64,000 nucleotides of DNA from Muricea muricata (GCA_963855995.1 OY979724.1:13515032-13579031); one strand, 5' to 3'; positions 12,087 through 24,420 are shown, counted from the first letter of the stretch. Translations and numbers: made by a program. Notes: generated from the letters alone by a model not told the origin.

Positions 12087-13771
12087 CATCATTTTGTAAG
12101 ACAATTACTAAATAGTTTCCTGAGCAGGATAGCGTCATCCATGTACTTGGCATGTTGCCTTAGGTTCAACTTCAACACGAGTTTTCCCAAATATCCCGAA
12201 ATGCCGCGCGCATGTATGACACTATCTTGAAGAGGAAACCATTTGGTATTTTATTACTCTCTTATTTTTTATCAGTCATTTGCGCAATCAATAAATATAA
12301 TCCAGATTGGAGAAATTGTGGGCATTCTTGGGCGCCCGTTCTAGTTTCCTAACGTGGGCAATACTTTTTTTAATTTGTTTATTCACAAAATCCATCTAGA
12401 TTTACTTCAAAAAAATTTGAGAAAAATATATAAATATATTTGTCCGCGAAAGTTAGGGAACTGGAAATGACACCAGAAATGTCTTTAAATTCCGCCATTT
12501 TGTGTTGCGCTTTTCTTGGAGTTGCATACATACAGTTTAAGCTCACACGTACACGTTCTACACTTGCTGTATTTCTTGCTATCGGGGTATCATCATGCCG
12601 GGAATTTGTCCATGAGTTTCTTCGTCGACTAACCTCTGTGACCTGTCACGCCTATTATAATTACTTAGTCCTCTCTAATGCTTGTGAACGTAGTTTTCTT
12701 TGCTTATCTTGTAAACAGTTTTCTGAACATCGTAATTTTTTTTTCAAAGAATGCCAAGTAAAAAGTGAATACAACAACCATCAACTAATGATGCAACAAG
12801 ATGGGAAAGAATTCATATCGACATAAGAAGTAAATCACAAGCCGTCTCCATCAGATGTTAAGATGCAAATACTATCACAATGTACGGTTTGTTAAAGTCA
12901 ATTCAATTAAAGCTTAGTGTCCTATATTCTAAAATATTTTGTAACATTAATTTTCTCCTTATTTTATGTTGGTTGACTGGACACGAGTGAGCTAGTTACC
13001 TACTGGACCGCCTTGATGCTCCATGAAGAGAGTGCGCCAACCAGATGAAACCATAAACAGCATGATGAAACGAGAACAACCGAAGCCAAGAAGATCCAAA
13101 GATAGAGTGAAAGTAAGTTTTTTTATTTTATCTTGTCGTTTCCATTTTTTAGCAGTTCAGCTTTTGTTTCAATAAAAATTAACATCTCGCACTAACGTTG
13201 CTAGTGTCGGTAGTACTGTAAAAAGCACACAGGATCTTTCACTACCTGAAACAATAAAAAAAAACAAAATTCGACTTTCGAGCGAATTAAAGCCTTTCGT
13301 TGGGGAGTTGGTCGTAAAGATAGAAATTTAATGCGCTGTCTGCCATCTTAGATTCATATTTGATCTCGTTGACACGTAAAATCTTGATTCCCAAACAGCT
13401 TGAAGTAAGCTAGTTTTGATATAAGTTACATTTCACGTGCACAGTAATTCTCAAAGAGATATCGGCAATAAATTTGAGAGAGCTTTTGAGAGAGATTAGT
13501 GCGAGATATTAATTTTTATTGTTCGAAAGAGCTTTAAGAATTTACACATTCCTTACGTGTTGTTTAATTCTCGAGATATTTTAATCTAAATTCATAAGTT
13601 AGAGTAGCTGCAAGTTGTGTGCGTGTGAGAAATAAAGACTCCTTCACGGCTATGATTTTCTTTTGTGTTTTGCTCACGATTTATTAATGATTCTCGAGAT
13701 TTTAATAAAAAAATTTCATATTAACAGCTTACACAATAATTTGGCCGGCCTAATTAATACTATTTTATAAT

Positions 13772-14008
13772 ATACTGAGTGTCAAAGTTCATTTATTCCT
13801 GTTTCTTATTGGTTAAGAACGTATCACGTGATAGTGGAGAAATTCTATTGTCTCCCTGGCAACGTAGCTAAGCGGTGGACATTACTTTTATTCACCGGTA
13901 GACAACAAATCCACAAAGCCTCACGTAGCCATGTCAGGTAAAAGGTAATCCTTTTTACACATGTTTGATTGATTTGTGGTACTTTTCTTCTCTTTTGGCA
14001 CTCAGTAT
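13772..14008. mobile_element. 237-bp insertion private to the right arm, TIR ATACTGAGTG
   Basis: The matching left-arm position (near 3260) lacks this block. It begins ATACTGAGTG and ends CACTCAGTAT, a short terminal inverted repeat, as in a MITE. No protein is recognisable. It must have arrived after the arms formed, or have been lost from the left arm. Confidence 0.7.
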
Positions 14009-14018
14009 ATAATAAAAT

Positions 14019-14124
14019 ACTTATTGACTGAGACCTCGGGAAAGCAGTATGTTTTGTGGACCCTCGACATCGACAGTCTCTGGTCCACAAAACATACTGT
14101 TTCCCTCGGTCTCAGTCAATAAGT
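14019..14124. mobile_element. 106-bp foldback element private to the right arm
   Basis: ACTTATTGACTGAGACC at 14019 pairs with GGTCTCAGTCAATAAGT ending at 14124, and the pairing continues through a CAGTATGTTTTGTGGACC block. Almost the whole insertion is one hairpin. It is absent from the left arm. Confidence 0.75.
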
Positions 14125-14219
14125 GTTAATTACTATACATTGCAGTTGTTTTATGCGTTGTGATTGGTCAGTTGTATGCAGATAAATGCGACTATCACAC
14201 AATCTGCAGATAACTCAGT

Positions 14220-14443
14220 CATACAATAAGAATACATAGAAGGGCCACTCAGCAGTGCAACATGTCACACTATGTTTATGCAGTTTACTGGCTGCCACCA
14301 GCCAGTTCAGCATTCCTATTGGCCAGAAAATGCAATTGACTGGCTGAGAAAATGCTAATAACGTGCGTAATGCGACATGCGCGGCTTCAAAAACTCCAAA
14401 GGCTCCGACGCGAGTGGCCCTTCTATGTATTCTTATTCTATGG
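14220..14443. mobile_element. 224-bp MITE private to the right arm, with 6-bp direct repeats
   Basis: The ends carry about 30-bp inverted repeats containing AATAAGAATACATAGAAGGG, followed by GCCACTC. The insert sits inside the 42-bp palindrome that is intact in the left arm (3152-3193) and is flanked by CTCAGT on both sides (14214-14219 and 14444-14449), a likely target duplication. A truncated relative lies at about 26165-26280. Confidence 0.85.
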
Positions 14444-14818
14444 CTCAGTTATCTGCTAGCAGATAACTGAGTTATCTGCATGTTGAGCCTACGGTGCAGA
14501 TTATTACAGTATGCGGTATTCGTTGGCATCAATGGTTGGCATGGCAACAACATTTTTTCGATATTTTCTGTTTCATGTTATGGCATCTTGCTTTTTAAGC
14601 TCTTCCGAAGGCGAAATTCGTCAATTGCTCGAGGAAAAAGACTTACAATGTATAATAAAGCAATTATCGGATTCGGTTTTTGTGATATGCAAAATTATCA
14701 ATGTCTTGGTAAGAGTTATCTGACTCGCCTTCGGCTCGGCTGATAACTCTTACCTCGACATTGATCATTTCGCATATCACAAAAACCTCATCCAATAAGT
14801 GCTTAATATGTTATAGTT

Positions 14819-14904
14819 TACTTATTAAGCTTTGTGGAAACACCACGTAAATTTATTATTGCAATAATAAATTTACGTGGTGTTTCCACAAAGCTTAATA
14901 AGTA
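14819..14904. repeat. Perfect 86-bp palindrome (right arm)
   Basis: Right-arm counterpart of 2726-2811, also a gap-free palindrome. Confidence 0.9.
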
Positions 14905-15840
14905 TATTGTATTCACCATGCAAACGTACAAGAAACTTATCATGTTATAGTTTATAAATTATTCGTAACTATCATCTCATGACTTAATTCTTTCTACTAT
15001 TGCAAAGGGTGATGGGATGTGAAAAAAACGCACAAGAAGAGAAAAGAATGAACGATCCTGGACGGCAAGACCCACAAAACAACAATCCACAAGAATAAGA
15101 AGACACGACATTGTAATAGAAAGTAGTGGTAATGTGCAAGTTAGTAGAAAACAAGATACTTATTATTGAGGGATCAAAGAGGATTTAATAGATATTTCTC
15201 GTTAATGAAAAAGAAAAGACAGCAAATTAAGTGAAAAAAATTGGATTGAAATAACATTGATATCAAATACATTCAACAAAATAATTAAATAGAATATCTA
15301 GGAGTTTGGCAGTCAATTTTCGAGTCAAAAAACAGGTAAAAATATGGTAAATGTCGACAATATTTTTTAAAGAAACAATACCTTAACGCCTGGAAATTTC
15401 GTCTCTAACATTTGGATTTGGATATTTCTAAAAACAAAACAAAATAACATGTAGGATTGAACGTTTTACAAAAATAAGTTTCGTAATAATGCCACTAAAT
15501 TATAGTTGATGCATTTGGTCACTATTCTTGGTTTGCACATGACGTCATTTCGTGTGATTGGGCGCCATCTTGGTTGACTCTGCAGATTACTTCAGCTGTT
15601 TACAGCGAAGTACTTGTGTCAATTTACTACTTTATAGATGACTTTATAGATTCAACAATACTTTAAAGATGTATGGCTCGATAGGATCAGATATAATGAA
15701 TAGATACTTTGTGGTTGCCATGTGTTTCAAACGTCAACAAAGATGGCGTCGATTGCAAACGATCAATTCCGTCGTTCTACCTTTAAAGAATGTGTTCTCT
15801 GGTTAAAAAGCGAGAAAATGTGACTTGTATTCCAATTCAC

Positions 15841-16072
15841 CGTAGCAAAACAGATGGTGGCATGTCGATTTTACCAGAATTTAATGCGGGTATCAATCAA
15901 GAATACCAGTGAAATGATATTTAAGATAAGCTAATGGACGGAATTTTAACACAAGTGACAAAATAACCTATCTGTCTGTTCCTCAAACGAGGTTAATTTA
16001 CCTTAAGTTTTTAAACGATTTCAGACCGCAAGGCATTCTGGTAAAATCAACACCCGCCATCTTTTTGCTACA
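15841..16072. mobile_element. MITE, TGTAGCAAAA..GATTTTACCAGAATGC family (right-arm copy)
   Basis: Mirror copy of 1558-1789. The blocks compared by eye are identical. Confidence 0.75.
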
Positions 16073-16574
16073 TTAAATTCCCAAGGGAATATATCATTTC
16101 TTTGTTTCTTAGCTAATTTGGTTCATACATCCATGCAAATCAGTAGGATCATTATATTTTTTTGTGCATTTTAAATTCCCATGGGAATACGGCATGCTTT
16201 GTTTCAATGGTGATGCGTCTGTTTATGGTAATTACTGCATAATGCGAATCCTCTTTGATTATTAATATGATAAGTATCTTGGTGCTTTCAGATTTGTTTT
16301 GGTAAGCAGGAACAATGAAGTCATTGTTTGTGTACACTAAAGCAAATTACGAAGGTGGTTTGAGAGCAGCTGCGAGGTACCATGCAAATGAAGGCGTTTC
16401 GGTTAAATAAGTGTGAGAATTACGGCATTAAAAATTGCATGTCATCTACACTTAAGGATATAAGTTGCCAAAAAAAAAAAACAACTTTAGTGAATCTGTT
16501 GAGTTTCAATTGCTTTTTATTTTTGCCTAATTCTCATGCTTATTTGACCCAGCCTTGGACTTTGGTAAGTATCA

Positions 16575-16816
16575 GGGGCCGGTTGTATCAAAGGCGTTTA
16601 GCTTAAACGGTGGATAAGTCAAAAATATGAAACACGTTTCCATGTTGTATAAACAAACCAGCTGAAGTTATTTGACCTGAGAAGAACAATTATATATAAA
16701 ACTAAATATTTATTCTATTTCAACTCATAATTTCGGTTCCGTACTAGGTGTAAAACTGATTTTTAAATTTCACTTATCCACCGTTTAAGCTAAACGCCTT
16801 TGATACAACCGGCCCC
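16575..16816. mobile_element. MITE with 45-bp terminal inverted repeats (right-arm copy)
   Basis: Mirror copy of the element at 814-1055. It was present before the arms were duplicated or was homogenised with them. Confidence 0.8.
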
Positions 16817-17650
16817 AGGTTTATATTTACTCCGGAACAGTTAACACAACGAAAAGCCCATGCCCATTCAGCTAAGGTTTTACGTTTGAAAATTCAATCA
16901 AAAACTCAGTCTAAGTGGGTTTAAGTAGCTAGAGATAACGTAATTTATCTTTTTATTTTGCTTTTTTGTTTATAACGTAATTTATTAGCTAAATGTATGG
17001 ACTGCGAGGGTGTGCGCCGTGTGTAAGTTGCATGGGTTAGGTTTATTAAAGGAATTAAAATTTTTGAAAGTATGCTTAAAAACCAAAATCTGTCGTCACT
17101 TCTAACAAAACAGTTAAGAGTAGGTTTCAACATCAACTAAATTGATCTATACTATTAACTAAGAAAAATGCGAATTAAGTTTTATATTTTGCAAGCAAAT
17201 TTTAAATAGAATTCTCACCTGTTTTTATGTACGAGCTTTTTCTGTTTACGTTTGATCTAAAATATCCAAATAAATTGCATTTAAAATGCATACTTTACCG
17301 AAATTTTAACTCTTTTAATTTTCGAAATTGGGTGGCAGTCGGGGTGGTGGTGGTGCATGCGGGTTTATCAGCTGTGAGTGACTGTGCGATGGTGAGCAAA
17401 GTGAAGGTAACGAATGGAATGCAGGAGCTTAGAACTGAGGAAGACAGCTTAGAACTGAGGCAGGTAGGCAGTTGGTAGGATCAGCGGGGGGCACTTGACA
17501 TTTTGGCTTTGGGAATCAAATTTGCATGCTAAGTACTTAAGTCACTAACGTTTGTTGTTTTAATTTGTTAGGTACGCGCGGCTGCTCTCTAGGGAAGATC
17601 AACTTAGCAATTGTATTAGCACTTGCAAAGTTGGTCTTCTCTTTGCCGGC

Positions 17651-17765
17651 TACCCCGGCCAGTTCTCCGAGTGCTACTTCCACCGTGAATAAGTAGAAGT
17701 ACTTGTACTACATGTATAAGTACTTCTACTTAGGTGGAAGTGGCACTTGGGGAGCTGGCCGGGGT
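17651..17765. repeat. Hairpin at the visible edge of the large palindrome
   Basis: TACCCCGGCCAG at 17651 pairs with CTGGCCGGGGTA at 17754-17765, and inner parts (CTTCCACC, AAGTAGAAGTACTT) also pair. It lies 21 bp beyond the last base that can be matched to the left arm. It may mark the element's end or be an unrelated foldback repeat. Confidence 0.75.
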
Positions 17766-20700
17766 AGGGGGATTTTTTTTATTCAATTTCTCAATTCCCA
17801 TGGGAATTGAATTTTTAATTAAAAAGGGGTCACAAGTAAATTTTGTAAACAATTTATTGAAAAAATTTGTAAAGATTACATACAATTTGAATAACAATAA
17901 AAAGAGATTAACTACCACACATTGTACTTATTAAAATAACAACAGAAGAAAACAGAACATGGCAGAGAGAACAATAACACAAGTGAATGAACAAAGTCCT
18001 AAAAAACTTGGGTCTTTTCAACGTAAGTAAATGTTTATACTTCAAAATATATTATAACAATGAAACAACTTGAAGTGATAAATTTTGAGAGTTTTGCAAA
18101 GGTTTACCCAGCATATAACGAGTTGTTTCACAATTACAAAGAAAAACATGTGGCTCAAAACATGCAACTGATAGAGATGACGAGAAGGCTTAACAAGTCT
18201 AAGTAGAAAGGTTTTCAAAAGTTAGTCACATTTTTATAACCATATGTAACTACCCTGTCAACTCTCCCAGTGGGAAGAACCGGAGTACCCGGAGAAAACC
18301 CACGAGTTTTGGCGGAGCGTTGACCAACGCTTTTTCAAATACAGCCAGCCTCACAGAAGAAAGGTATTTTTGTCAAAAGAAAAATATCATTTTTAATCAA
18401 TTGTGCTTTTATAAGTCAGAAAAAATACATGCACGAATTACCAACGAATTTTGATGGCTTTGAGACATGTAACGTGGGCACATAATTCTTCCTAAAAATA
18501 CTTTTTTGTACTCGAAACAACCCTTCAAAACGTCGAAAAACAACGAAGAAACGATTTTTTTATAAATTCCAAATTGACCAAGCTGTAATGTTCGGAGCCA
18601 CATTTTTCTTATTGCGTTTCTAACCTGACAATGTGAAATGCACTAAACATTGCTACCTTTATTTTTTTTAACAAAAAATTCAAAAATACATAGAATAAAA
18701 ACCAAGCATTTTTAGAATATTGTGTGTAGCACGACATTTTTCAGAAACCAATCTCTTACACTTTTCTTTGCATAACAGTGCATGCGATCTATTTTTCGCA
18801 AAAAAATACAAAGAAAGTCTCAGACATCTCATTTTTCTGGTGGGCACAAGAACAGAAGCTTTTTGTTCAAATTGTGATAATTTATTTGAGATAACTTTGG
18901 GCAAAATTCTATTTTTCATTGAAAACAGCCGAAAAATCAATGCTTTGGCTTTGCCCAGCAACTAATGAAGTCACTCGATAGTGAAGTTGCTTTATATACA
19001 ATTGATAGTTTCAGTGTTAAAGAGACCAAAATAAAAGTAGAAATACATAACTTAGATTGATCTTGGATTGAAAAGTAAAAAATTTATTCGAAGAATCAAT
19101 TTAAATTTAGTCTTTTTGGAAGGTACCATTGTCAGGTTAGGAACATATCTCTTTGAAGTATAAATTCATCTTTACTTACTTGTTGAAAAGACTATATTCA
19201 AGAGCCATGTAAACCTGTTTTCTTATATTATTATTACCACGCAAGTATTACAAAGTGGAATATTTGAAATGTAAACTTGAACTGAAGCAAAGGAAATGCA
19301 CATACAAATTCAGAAATATTTCAATTGCCAAAATACAAATTCACCACAACCAAACAATATAAAAAGTTCCAGTAGGCAATATGTTGTAATCTTAATTAAG
19401 AAACTTATAAAGTAATAAATCATACAGGAAACACAAAAGAAATCATTTTCTCATCTTACAGAATCGGTATTTTCAAAATCACTTTGCTATAGATCTGATG
19501 TATAAAATTGACGAGTTTCACAAGCCATTTACAACATTCGCATCTGTGTATGTCAGATATCTCGCCTTCAGCTTGGGTTTGTATATCCGATACAACCCGG
19601 TCACTTGTATTGTAAATAGTACAAATCAAAATTGTTATCAAATCAAAGTCTCAAACTAATTTAAATTATTCTACTCCATATAATGCCAGACAGTTTTACT
19701 TTTTCTCAGGAAAGACCTTATGTTCAACAAGGTAAATTTGGCATGTTAATTAAGAAGTCTGTAAAATTTGAAATTGCATAGTATCAACTAAAAGCTTCAT
19801 GTGACTTAAAACTTTTTCAAGTCGATGTAATACGAAGAACTCTGGTAAAGTATTTACTGTATCCAGGCATCAATAGAAAACTTTTAAAATTAAAAATTGT
19901 AGTTACTTATACTTATTATTGGCCAACATCTGTACTGCTTGTTTATCTAGAAAATCTGGCATACTGTCAATTTTTTTAGTCCAAGGAAACTTTTTTACTC
20001 TTAAATTCTTACATCCGCCACATCTTTTCTTTGCTAATAAAAAGAGCCCACAGAATTTATTTGGCAAGTTGTGGTTTTCTTTTTCATTTAAGATATGTAA
20101 TTAATTGATAAAGTTAAAGAACAACTGCATCAGTTCATCTCAATTCCAAACAAGTTCCACTTTGTAAACAAAAGAAAATATGCTAGCTTATTTTGTCCTT
20201 AATAAGTAGTTCATCTTAAAGTTTGAAAGTCAACATTCTAGTACAAAATCACAAAGTCTGTATCTAAGATAAATTACCAGTAGTATAAAATATTACAAAG
20301 TATTTTTTTAACTTTAAAGGGTCCAATATAACATTGAGAACTATTGTGATTTTCAAATGAACTTTCCAAACTTTCAAATGAACACTCAAAGCCAGCTTAA
20401 ACAAAAGATGATTGAGATAGTAAACCAGGAAATAACATAGGTGTTGTAATTTTTTATCAAAAATATGATATAGTGCATATAACAGAAACATTTCAATTAA
20501 AAAGTAGAAATATATTTCCTGTGGTTAGTTTTAATTGCTATATATATTGAAATTTTAGTATAATAATGGATGTTTTTGTTTCTGGCAAAGTCACCTCAAT
20601 CTCCTTATGTTTAACCAACATTACAAAGTCAAATAATGACAAACACGAATGATTAAACACAAATTTATATTTTAATGGGTAAAAATAAATATGTCCAAAT

Positions 20701-21470
20701 TAGTATAATCATGCATATAGGTCTAGTAGGGTACCAATTTTTAGAAACAGAATTGTGTTGTTTAGAGGCATAACATATAAAATTGCTAGATTTGATATTT
20801 CAGTTTTTTAAGAAAGCCTTTTGTATGTGTTTTCATGAACTCTTGGGCCATAATTCAATTGATTTGAACCAAATAAGATTCTAACTTTCTTTTAAAACAC
20901 AGTTCATCATTATTTGACTTTTTCTAAGATTAAAATGCTTCTGGAGCACATGAGATTCCACGGTATGTGTACCCACAAAATAATCGTCAAATTAGGTGAG
21001 AATGAAACCGTCATGTCCAAAATTATACTGTCCCAAATTGTCCCATATTCAATATTTACCTTTAACAATTTCATTTTTCATAATCTGCCAGTTGTTGAGA
21101 GGAGGTTAAGCATTTTGTCGATCTACAAACAAATTTCAAAGAATTCTATTGAAGATAGATAACTGAAATGGTAAACAAACTGCAAAAGATAACAATGCAA
21201 GTGGTTGTGTAAAAACTAAAGACCACGTAAAGTCGGCCATTCTGTACAGTGTTTGGATTTGACAGTTTGAATTTTAATTGCCTCAAGAAAAGTCTAAAAG
21301 GCATTAAAAACATAACATTCCTTGTTCTTTTTTAACATCCCGACCTTGCACGACTCCCACATCCTGCTCCGTCTCCTCCTATCCACCTCCCACCCTCAAG
21401 GCCCTGTCACACGGTGCAATTTTTCTTGCACTTGTAACTGCTCCGTCTCCTTCTCTATCCACCTCTTACC
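17766..21470. other. AT-rich stretch with no recognisable gene
   Basis: Short frames only, with no splice-consistent conserved coding. A short palindrome around TTCCCATGGGAA lies near 17800 and recurs elsewhere (1443, 26814, 27331, 29090). Near 18265-18300 a block with GGAGTACCCGGAGAAAACCC resembles part of the SINE-like repeat in the palindrome arms. Confidence 0.6.
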
Positions 21471-21471
21471 C

Positions 21472-21907
21472 TTAAGGCCCTGTCACACGGTGCACTTTTC
21501 CTTGCATTCACCGTAGCAAAAAAGATGGCGACATGTCGATTTTACCAGAATGCATTGCAGGTATCAAGAAAGAATACGTGGGAAAAGATGACAAGAAACA
21601 AAGCTACTGCATTGAAATTTTAACACAAGTGTGAGAATAACCTATTGTCTTCTGTCTGTTCTTCAAACGACGTTAATTTGCCTTTTTAAACAATTTCAGA
21701 CTACCATGCACTCTGGTAAAATCGACATTTGCCATCTTTTTTGCTACAGGGAAAATCTACTCTTAAGTAAATTTGTGACAAATGTTTGGTACGTTAAAAA
21801 ACCCCAGCAAACTGTGATGGAAACTTGCATTTGCCAATTTTACATCTCCCAATAGTAGAATTGCATTTCAAGTTGCAAGAAAAATTGCATTGTGACAGGA
21901 CCTTTAT
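21472..21907. mobile_element. MITE with GGCCCTGTCACACGGTGCA ends, interrupted by a second MITE
   Basis: The left end (with a partial direct duplicate starting near 21400) reads AAGGCCCTGTCACACGGTGC and the right end gives the inverted GTGACAGGACCTT. The interior matches the intact 207-bp copy at 61701-61907. A second element, 21510-21750 (TAGCAAAA..GATGGCG ends), is nested inside it. Confidence 0.75.
21510..21750. mobile_element. Nested MITE of the TGTAGCAAAA family
   Basis: Homologous to 1558-1789. Both ends carry GTAGCAAAAAAGATGGCG-like and GATTTTACCAGAATGC-like blocks in inverted orientation. Its position inside 21472-21907 shows that it inserted later. Confidence 0.75.
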
Positions 21908-23211
21908 TCTCCAGTGTTCCCGCCAACCTGCTCCCACCATTAGATGGAAAGTCCTTTTTTCACTACATTTTAGTAATTAGGCTACCCCCCTCCTCTCACA
22001 AGTCTGTAATCGCCTGACGAAATCAATTGGTCGACAGTCCAAGGCATGTTTTGTAATCGAAATTCACAAAATTAAAATTAAATTGCCTTTTTTCAATAAA
22101 TTTGAACCAGAACCAACTCTATACATAGAACTGTCTCAGCATACTTTCTTCGACAATCTCAACAATTCAAGACCTCATTCAGTTTCTATAGCGGATTTCA
22201 TGGTATTATTATCGAACCAACTTCAACTGAAAACGGTAGCCTTAATCTTACATGCGACCATAGCCATGCTTGGAAAGCACAAACTTACAATACTCGAAAA
22301 TTGTACTTATTTCCAATCTGATCTCTCAAAAATCGATCTCTATGCACAATCTAAGTACTTTGCTACAAATAATGATAGAAAATAAAGCATATTACCTTAA
22401 AACAAAGTTAGGATGCATGAAAATTTAGAGGACTTTCAAGGAGCAAAATCTTCGAGCTAGAGAAAAATTTTGAAAAAATAGTATTCGGAAAATCTTCGAG
22501 CAGCGTCGGAAACCGACGAATTCCGAGGAACGCCGAAACTACCACTTTGTGTCGACATGCTCCGAGCAAGTTCTTTGTTCCTGATTCAGAAGAAGCTGTA
22601 TCACAGATCAGATATATACAGATAGGGAACTCGCACTCAATAACCTCAATTTTTGTGTCCCCGTGCTCAAGTCATTCCACGCGCCACGCAAATTGCTCTG
22701 GCAAGTGTCGTTCGTCGTGTTTTCAGTCAAAAGCATAGGAAAAACGCCGTTCGAAAGTACAAAAATGAATATTTTTGCGAAGTTCCTTCACCGATCTTCA
22801 TTTTGTATGTATGTAGATATTTCAGTAGAATTTGCGTTTGATTCTTGTGTAGAAATTTCTAAATTTCCTTAAAAGTAGGAATAAACCAGAAAATGACGGA
22901 AACACGCTCTCAAAACTTCACCGCGACACATCGCTGGAATTTGTCGTTTTAAAGCATTTTGCATGAGAATCTTTGCACGTAAAACCTTCTTGCGGTTTAG
23001 ATGTTCTAGCATGCACGTTTAAATGCGTGTTTTGTTGACACATTTCGCTAGAAATTGAGTTTAAACGCCGTGTTTAGGTCGGCTCACGCGGTTTGTGCCA
23101 GCGGTATCACCCATGAGCGCTGCACCGACTTCTGACACCGAAAAAAAATAAAAAAAAAAAAAACCCAGAAACGGGGCGAATTTAAAACTCCGCCTCGCCT
23201 ACGGCAGGCGG
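21908..23211. other. No gene recognised
   Basis: A few short frames exist but none resembles a known protein or continues across plausible splice sites. A small GC-rich hairpin (CTCCGCCT..AGGCGGAG) lies at about 23188-23212. Confidence 0.5.
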
Positions 23212-24066
23212 AGTAATAAGTTTTTAAAAAAATGCCCCTGGAGGGATCTAATTAGAGTGGACCTAATTGGGTTTCCAGGTTCAATTCCTGGAGGCAGAGA
23301 GGTGTGCGGATTACACGAACTATACTCAGTGCAGTTAGTAGAGGTAAGTACACTATCTTTAAAATAGCACTAGGTACTTACAGTTTGCATAATCCCACTA
23401 GCCACCCCCGACCATTTGAATTTCCACCCCTACCAGTTTTCGTAGCTTTATAGCTCTCACAACAATCTAGTTATTACGGTTACTGTTAGGTAGGGTAAGT
23501 CTACCTGACATGCTCAGAAGGTAACTCTAGTCTACTATAGTTAGTATACTAGAGTTACCTTAATTGACTAAGGTAACTCTAGTCTACCTTAGTGGTAGAC
23601 TATAGAGTTACGTTAGTTAACTAAGGTAGAGTCATGGCATGACTCTACCTTAGTTAACTAACGTAACTCTATAGTCTACCACTAAGGTAGACTAGAGTTA
23701 CCTTAGTCAACTATGGTAACTCTAGTATACTAACTATAGTAGATTAGAGTTACCTTCTGAGCATGTCAGGTAGACTTACCCTACCTAACAGTAACCGTAA
23801 TAACCAGACAACAGTGAGAGCTATAAAGCTACGAAAACTGGTAGGGGTGGAAACTCAAATGGTCGGGGGTGGTTAGTGGGATTATGTTAACATGTAAGTA
23901 CCTAGTACTATTTTAAAGATAGTGTACTTACCTCTACTAACTGCACTGAGTATAGTTCGTGTAATCCGCACACCTCTCTGCCTCCAGGAATTGAACCTGG
24001 AAACCTAATTAGGTCCACTCTAATTAGATCCCTCCAGGGGCATTTTTTTAAAAAAAACTTATTACT
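23212..24066. repeat. 855-bp near-perfect palindrome
   Basis: The left half, from AGTAATAAG at 23212, pairs with the right half ending CTTATTACT at 24066, around a single central G at about 23637 (CATG-G-CATG). Differences between the halves are few, such as a stretch length change in the T run and single substitutions. The inner 300 bp is built from repeated GGTAACTCTAGT and GTAGACT words, giving hairpins within the hairpin. The outer part carries a perfect tRNA T-arm look-alike, CCAGGTTCAATTCCTGG, in each half. No ORF of note. It could be a foldback DNA transposon. Confidence 0.9.
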
Positions 24067-24145
24067 AAAGCTACCGGCGTGCCAATAAAGATGACATAGT
24101 AGAAAATATAGTTTTTGTGTCCTTTTGACTGCAACCACCGGCATT

Positions 24146-24420
24146 GAAGCGAAAGCTGAACTGACAAAGAAAATGGAAACGACAAATAAAAATCAACAAA
24201 CTTACATTCACTCTATCTTTGGATCGTCGCAACTCCAAGTGGTTCACCTGGTTGTCGTTCTCGCTTCATAAAACATCACGCCGGTGGACACAGCTAGCCA
24301 GTGATTCACTTCTTGACTTTACAGGTCGATTTTAATTCTTTCCCATCTTGTTCTGTCATTGTTGGGGTGTACTTGCTTTTTACTTGGCATCCTTTGAAAA
24401 AATAAACGATCAAGTATTTA
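24146..24420 (+). repeat. Decayed relative of the palindrome arm (resembles 3862-4320)
   Basis: Same orientation as the left arm. It shares CGAAAGCTGAACTG, CACTCTATCTTTGGATC, CATCACGCCGGT, TTCTTTCCCATCTTGTT and ACTTGGCAT in the same order, with many substitutions and gaps. The arm sequence therefore belongs to an older dispersed family. Confidence 0.75.

Larger units (their letters stand above)
8798..17629. repeat. Right arm of the ~17.6-kb palindrome
   Basis: Reverse complement of the left arm. Sampled outer blocks (14440-17629 against 1-3200) show no substitutions by eye. The stretch 11.3-13.7 kb against 3.3-5.7 kb shows frequent substitutions and small indels. The inner part (8.8-11.3 kb) is again very similar. 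Three insertions at 13772-14008, 14019-14124 and 14220-14443 exist only in this arm. After 17629 the sequence runs into a separate small hairpin (17651-17765). The true outer end of the palindrome cannot be fixed because its partner lies before base 1. Confidence 0.93.

Noticed and set aside
12440-12826. 128-codon frame in the right arm
   Set aside because: Only its last ~60 codons are kept in the left arm (4212-4400, minus); the upstream part is broken there by substitutions. No family resemblance.
1-17629. Polinton- or virus-like large TIR element
   Set aside because: No polymerase, integrase, protease or capsid-like frames are visible in arms or spacer.
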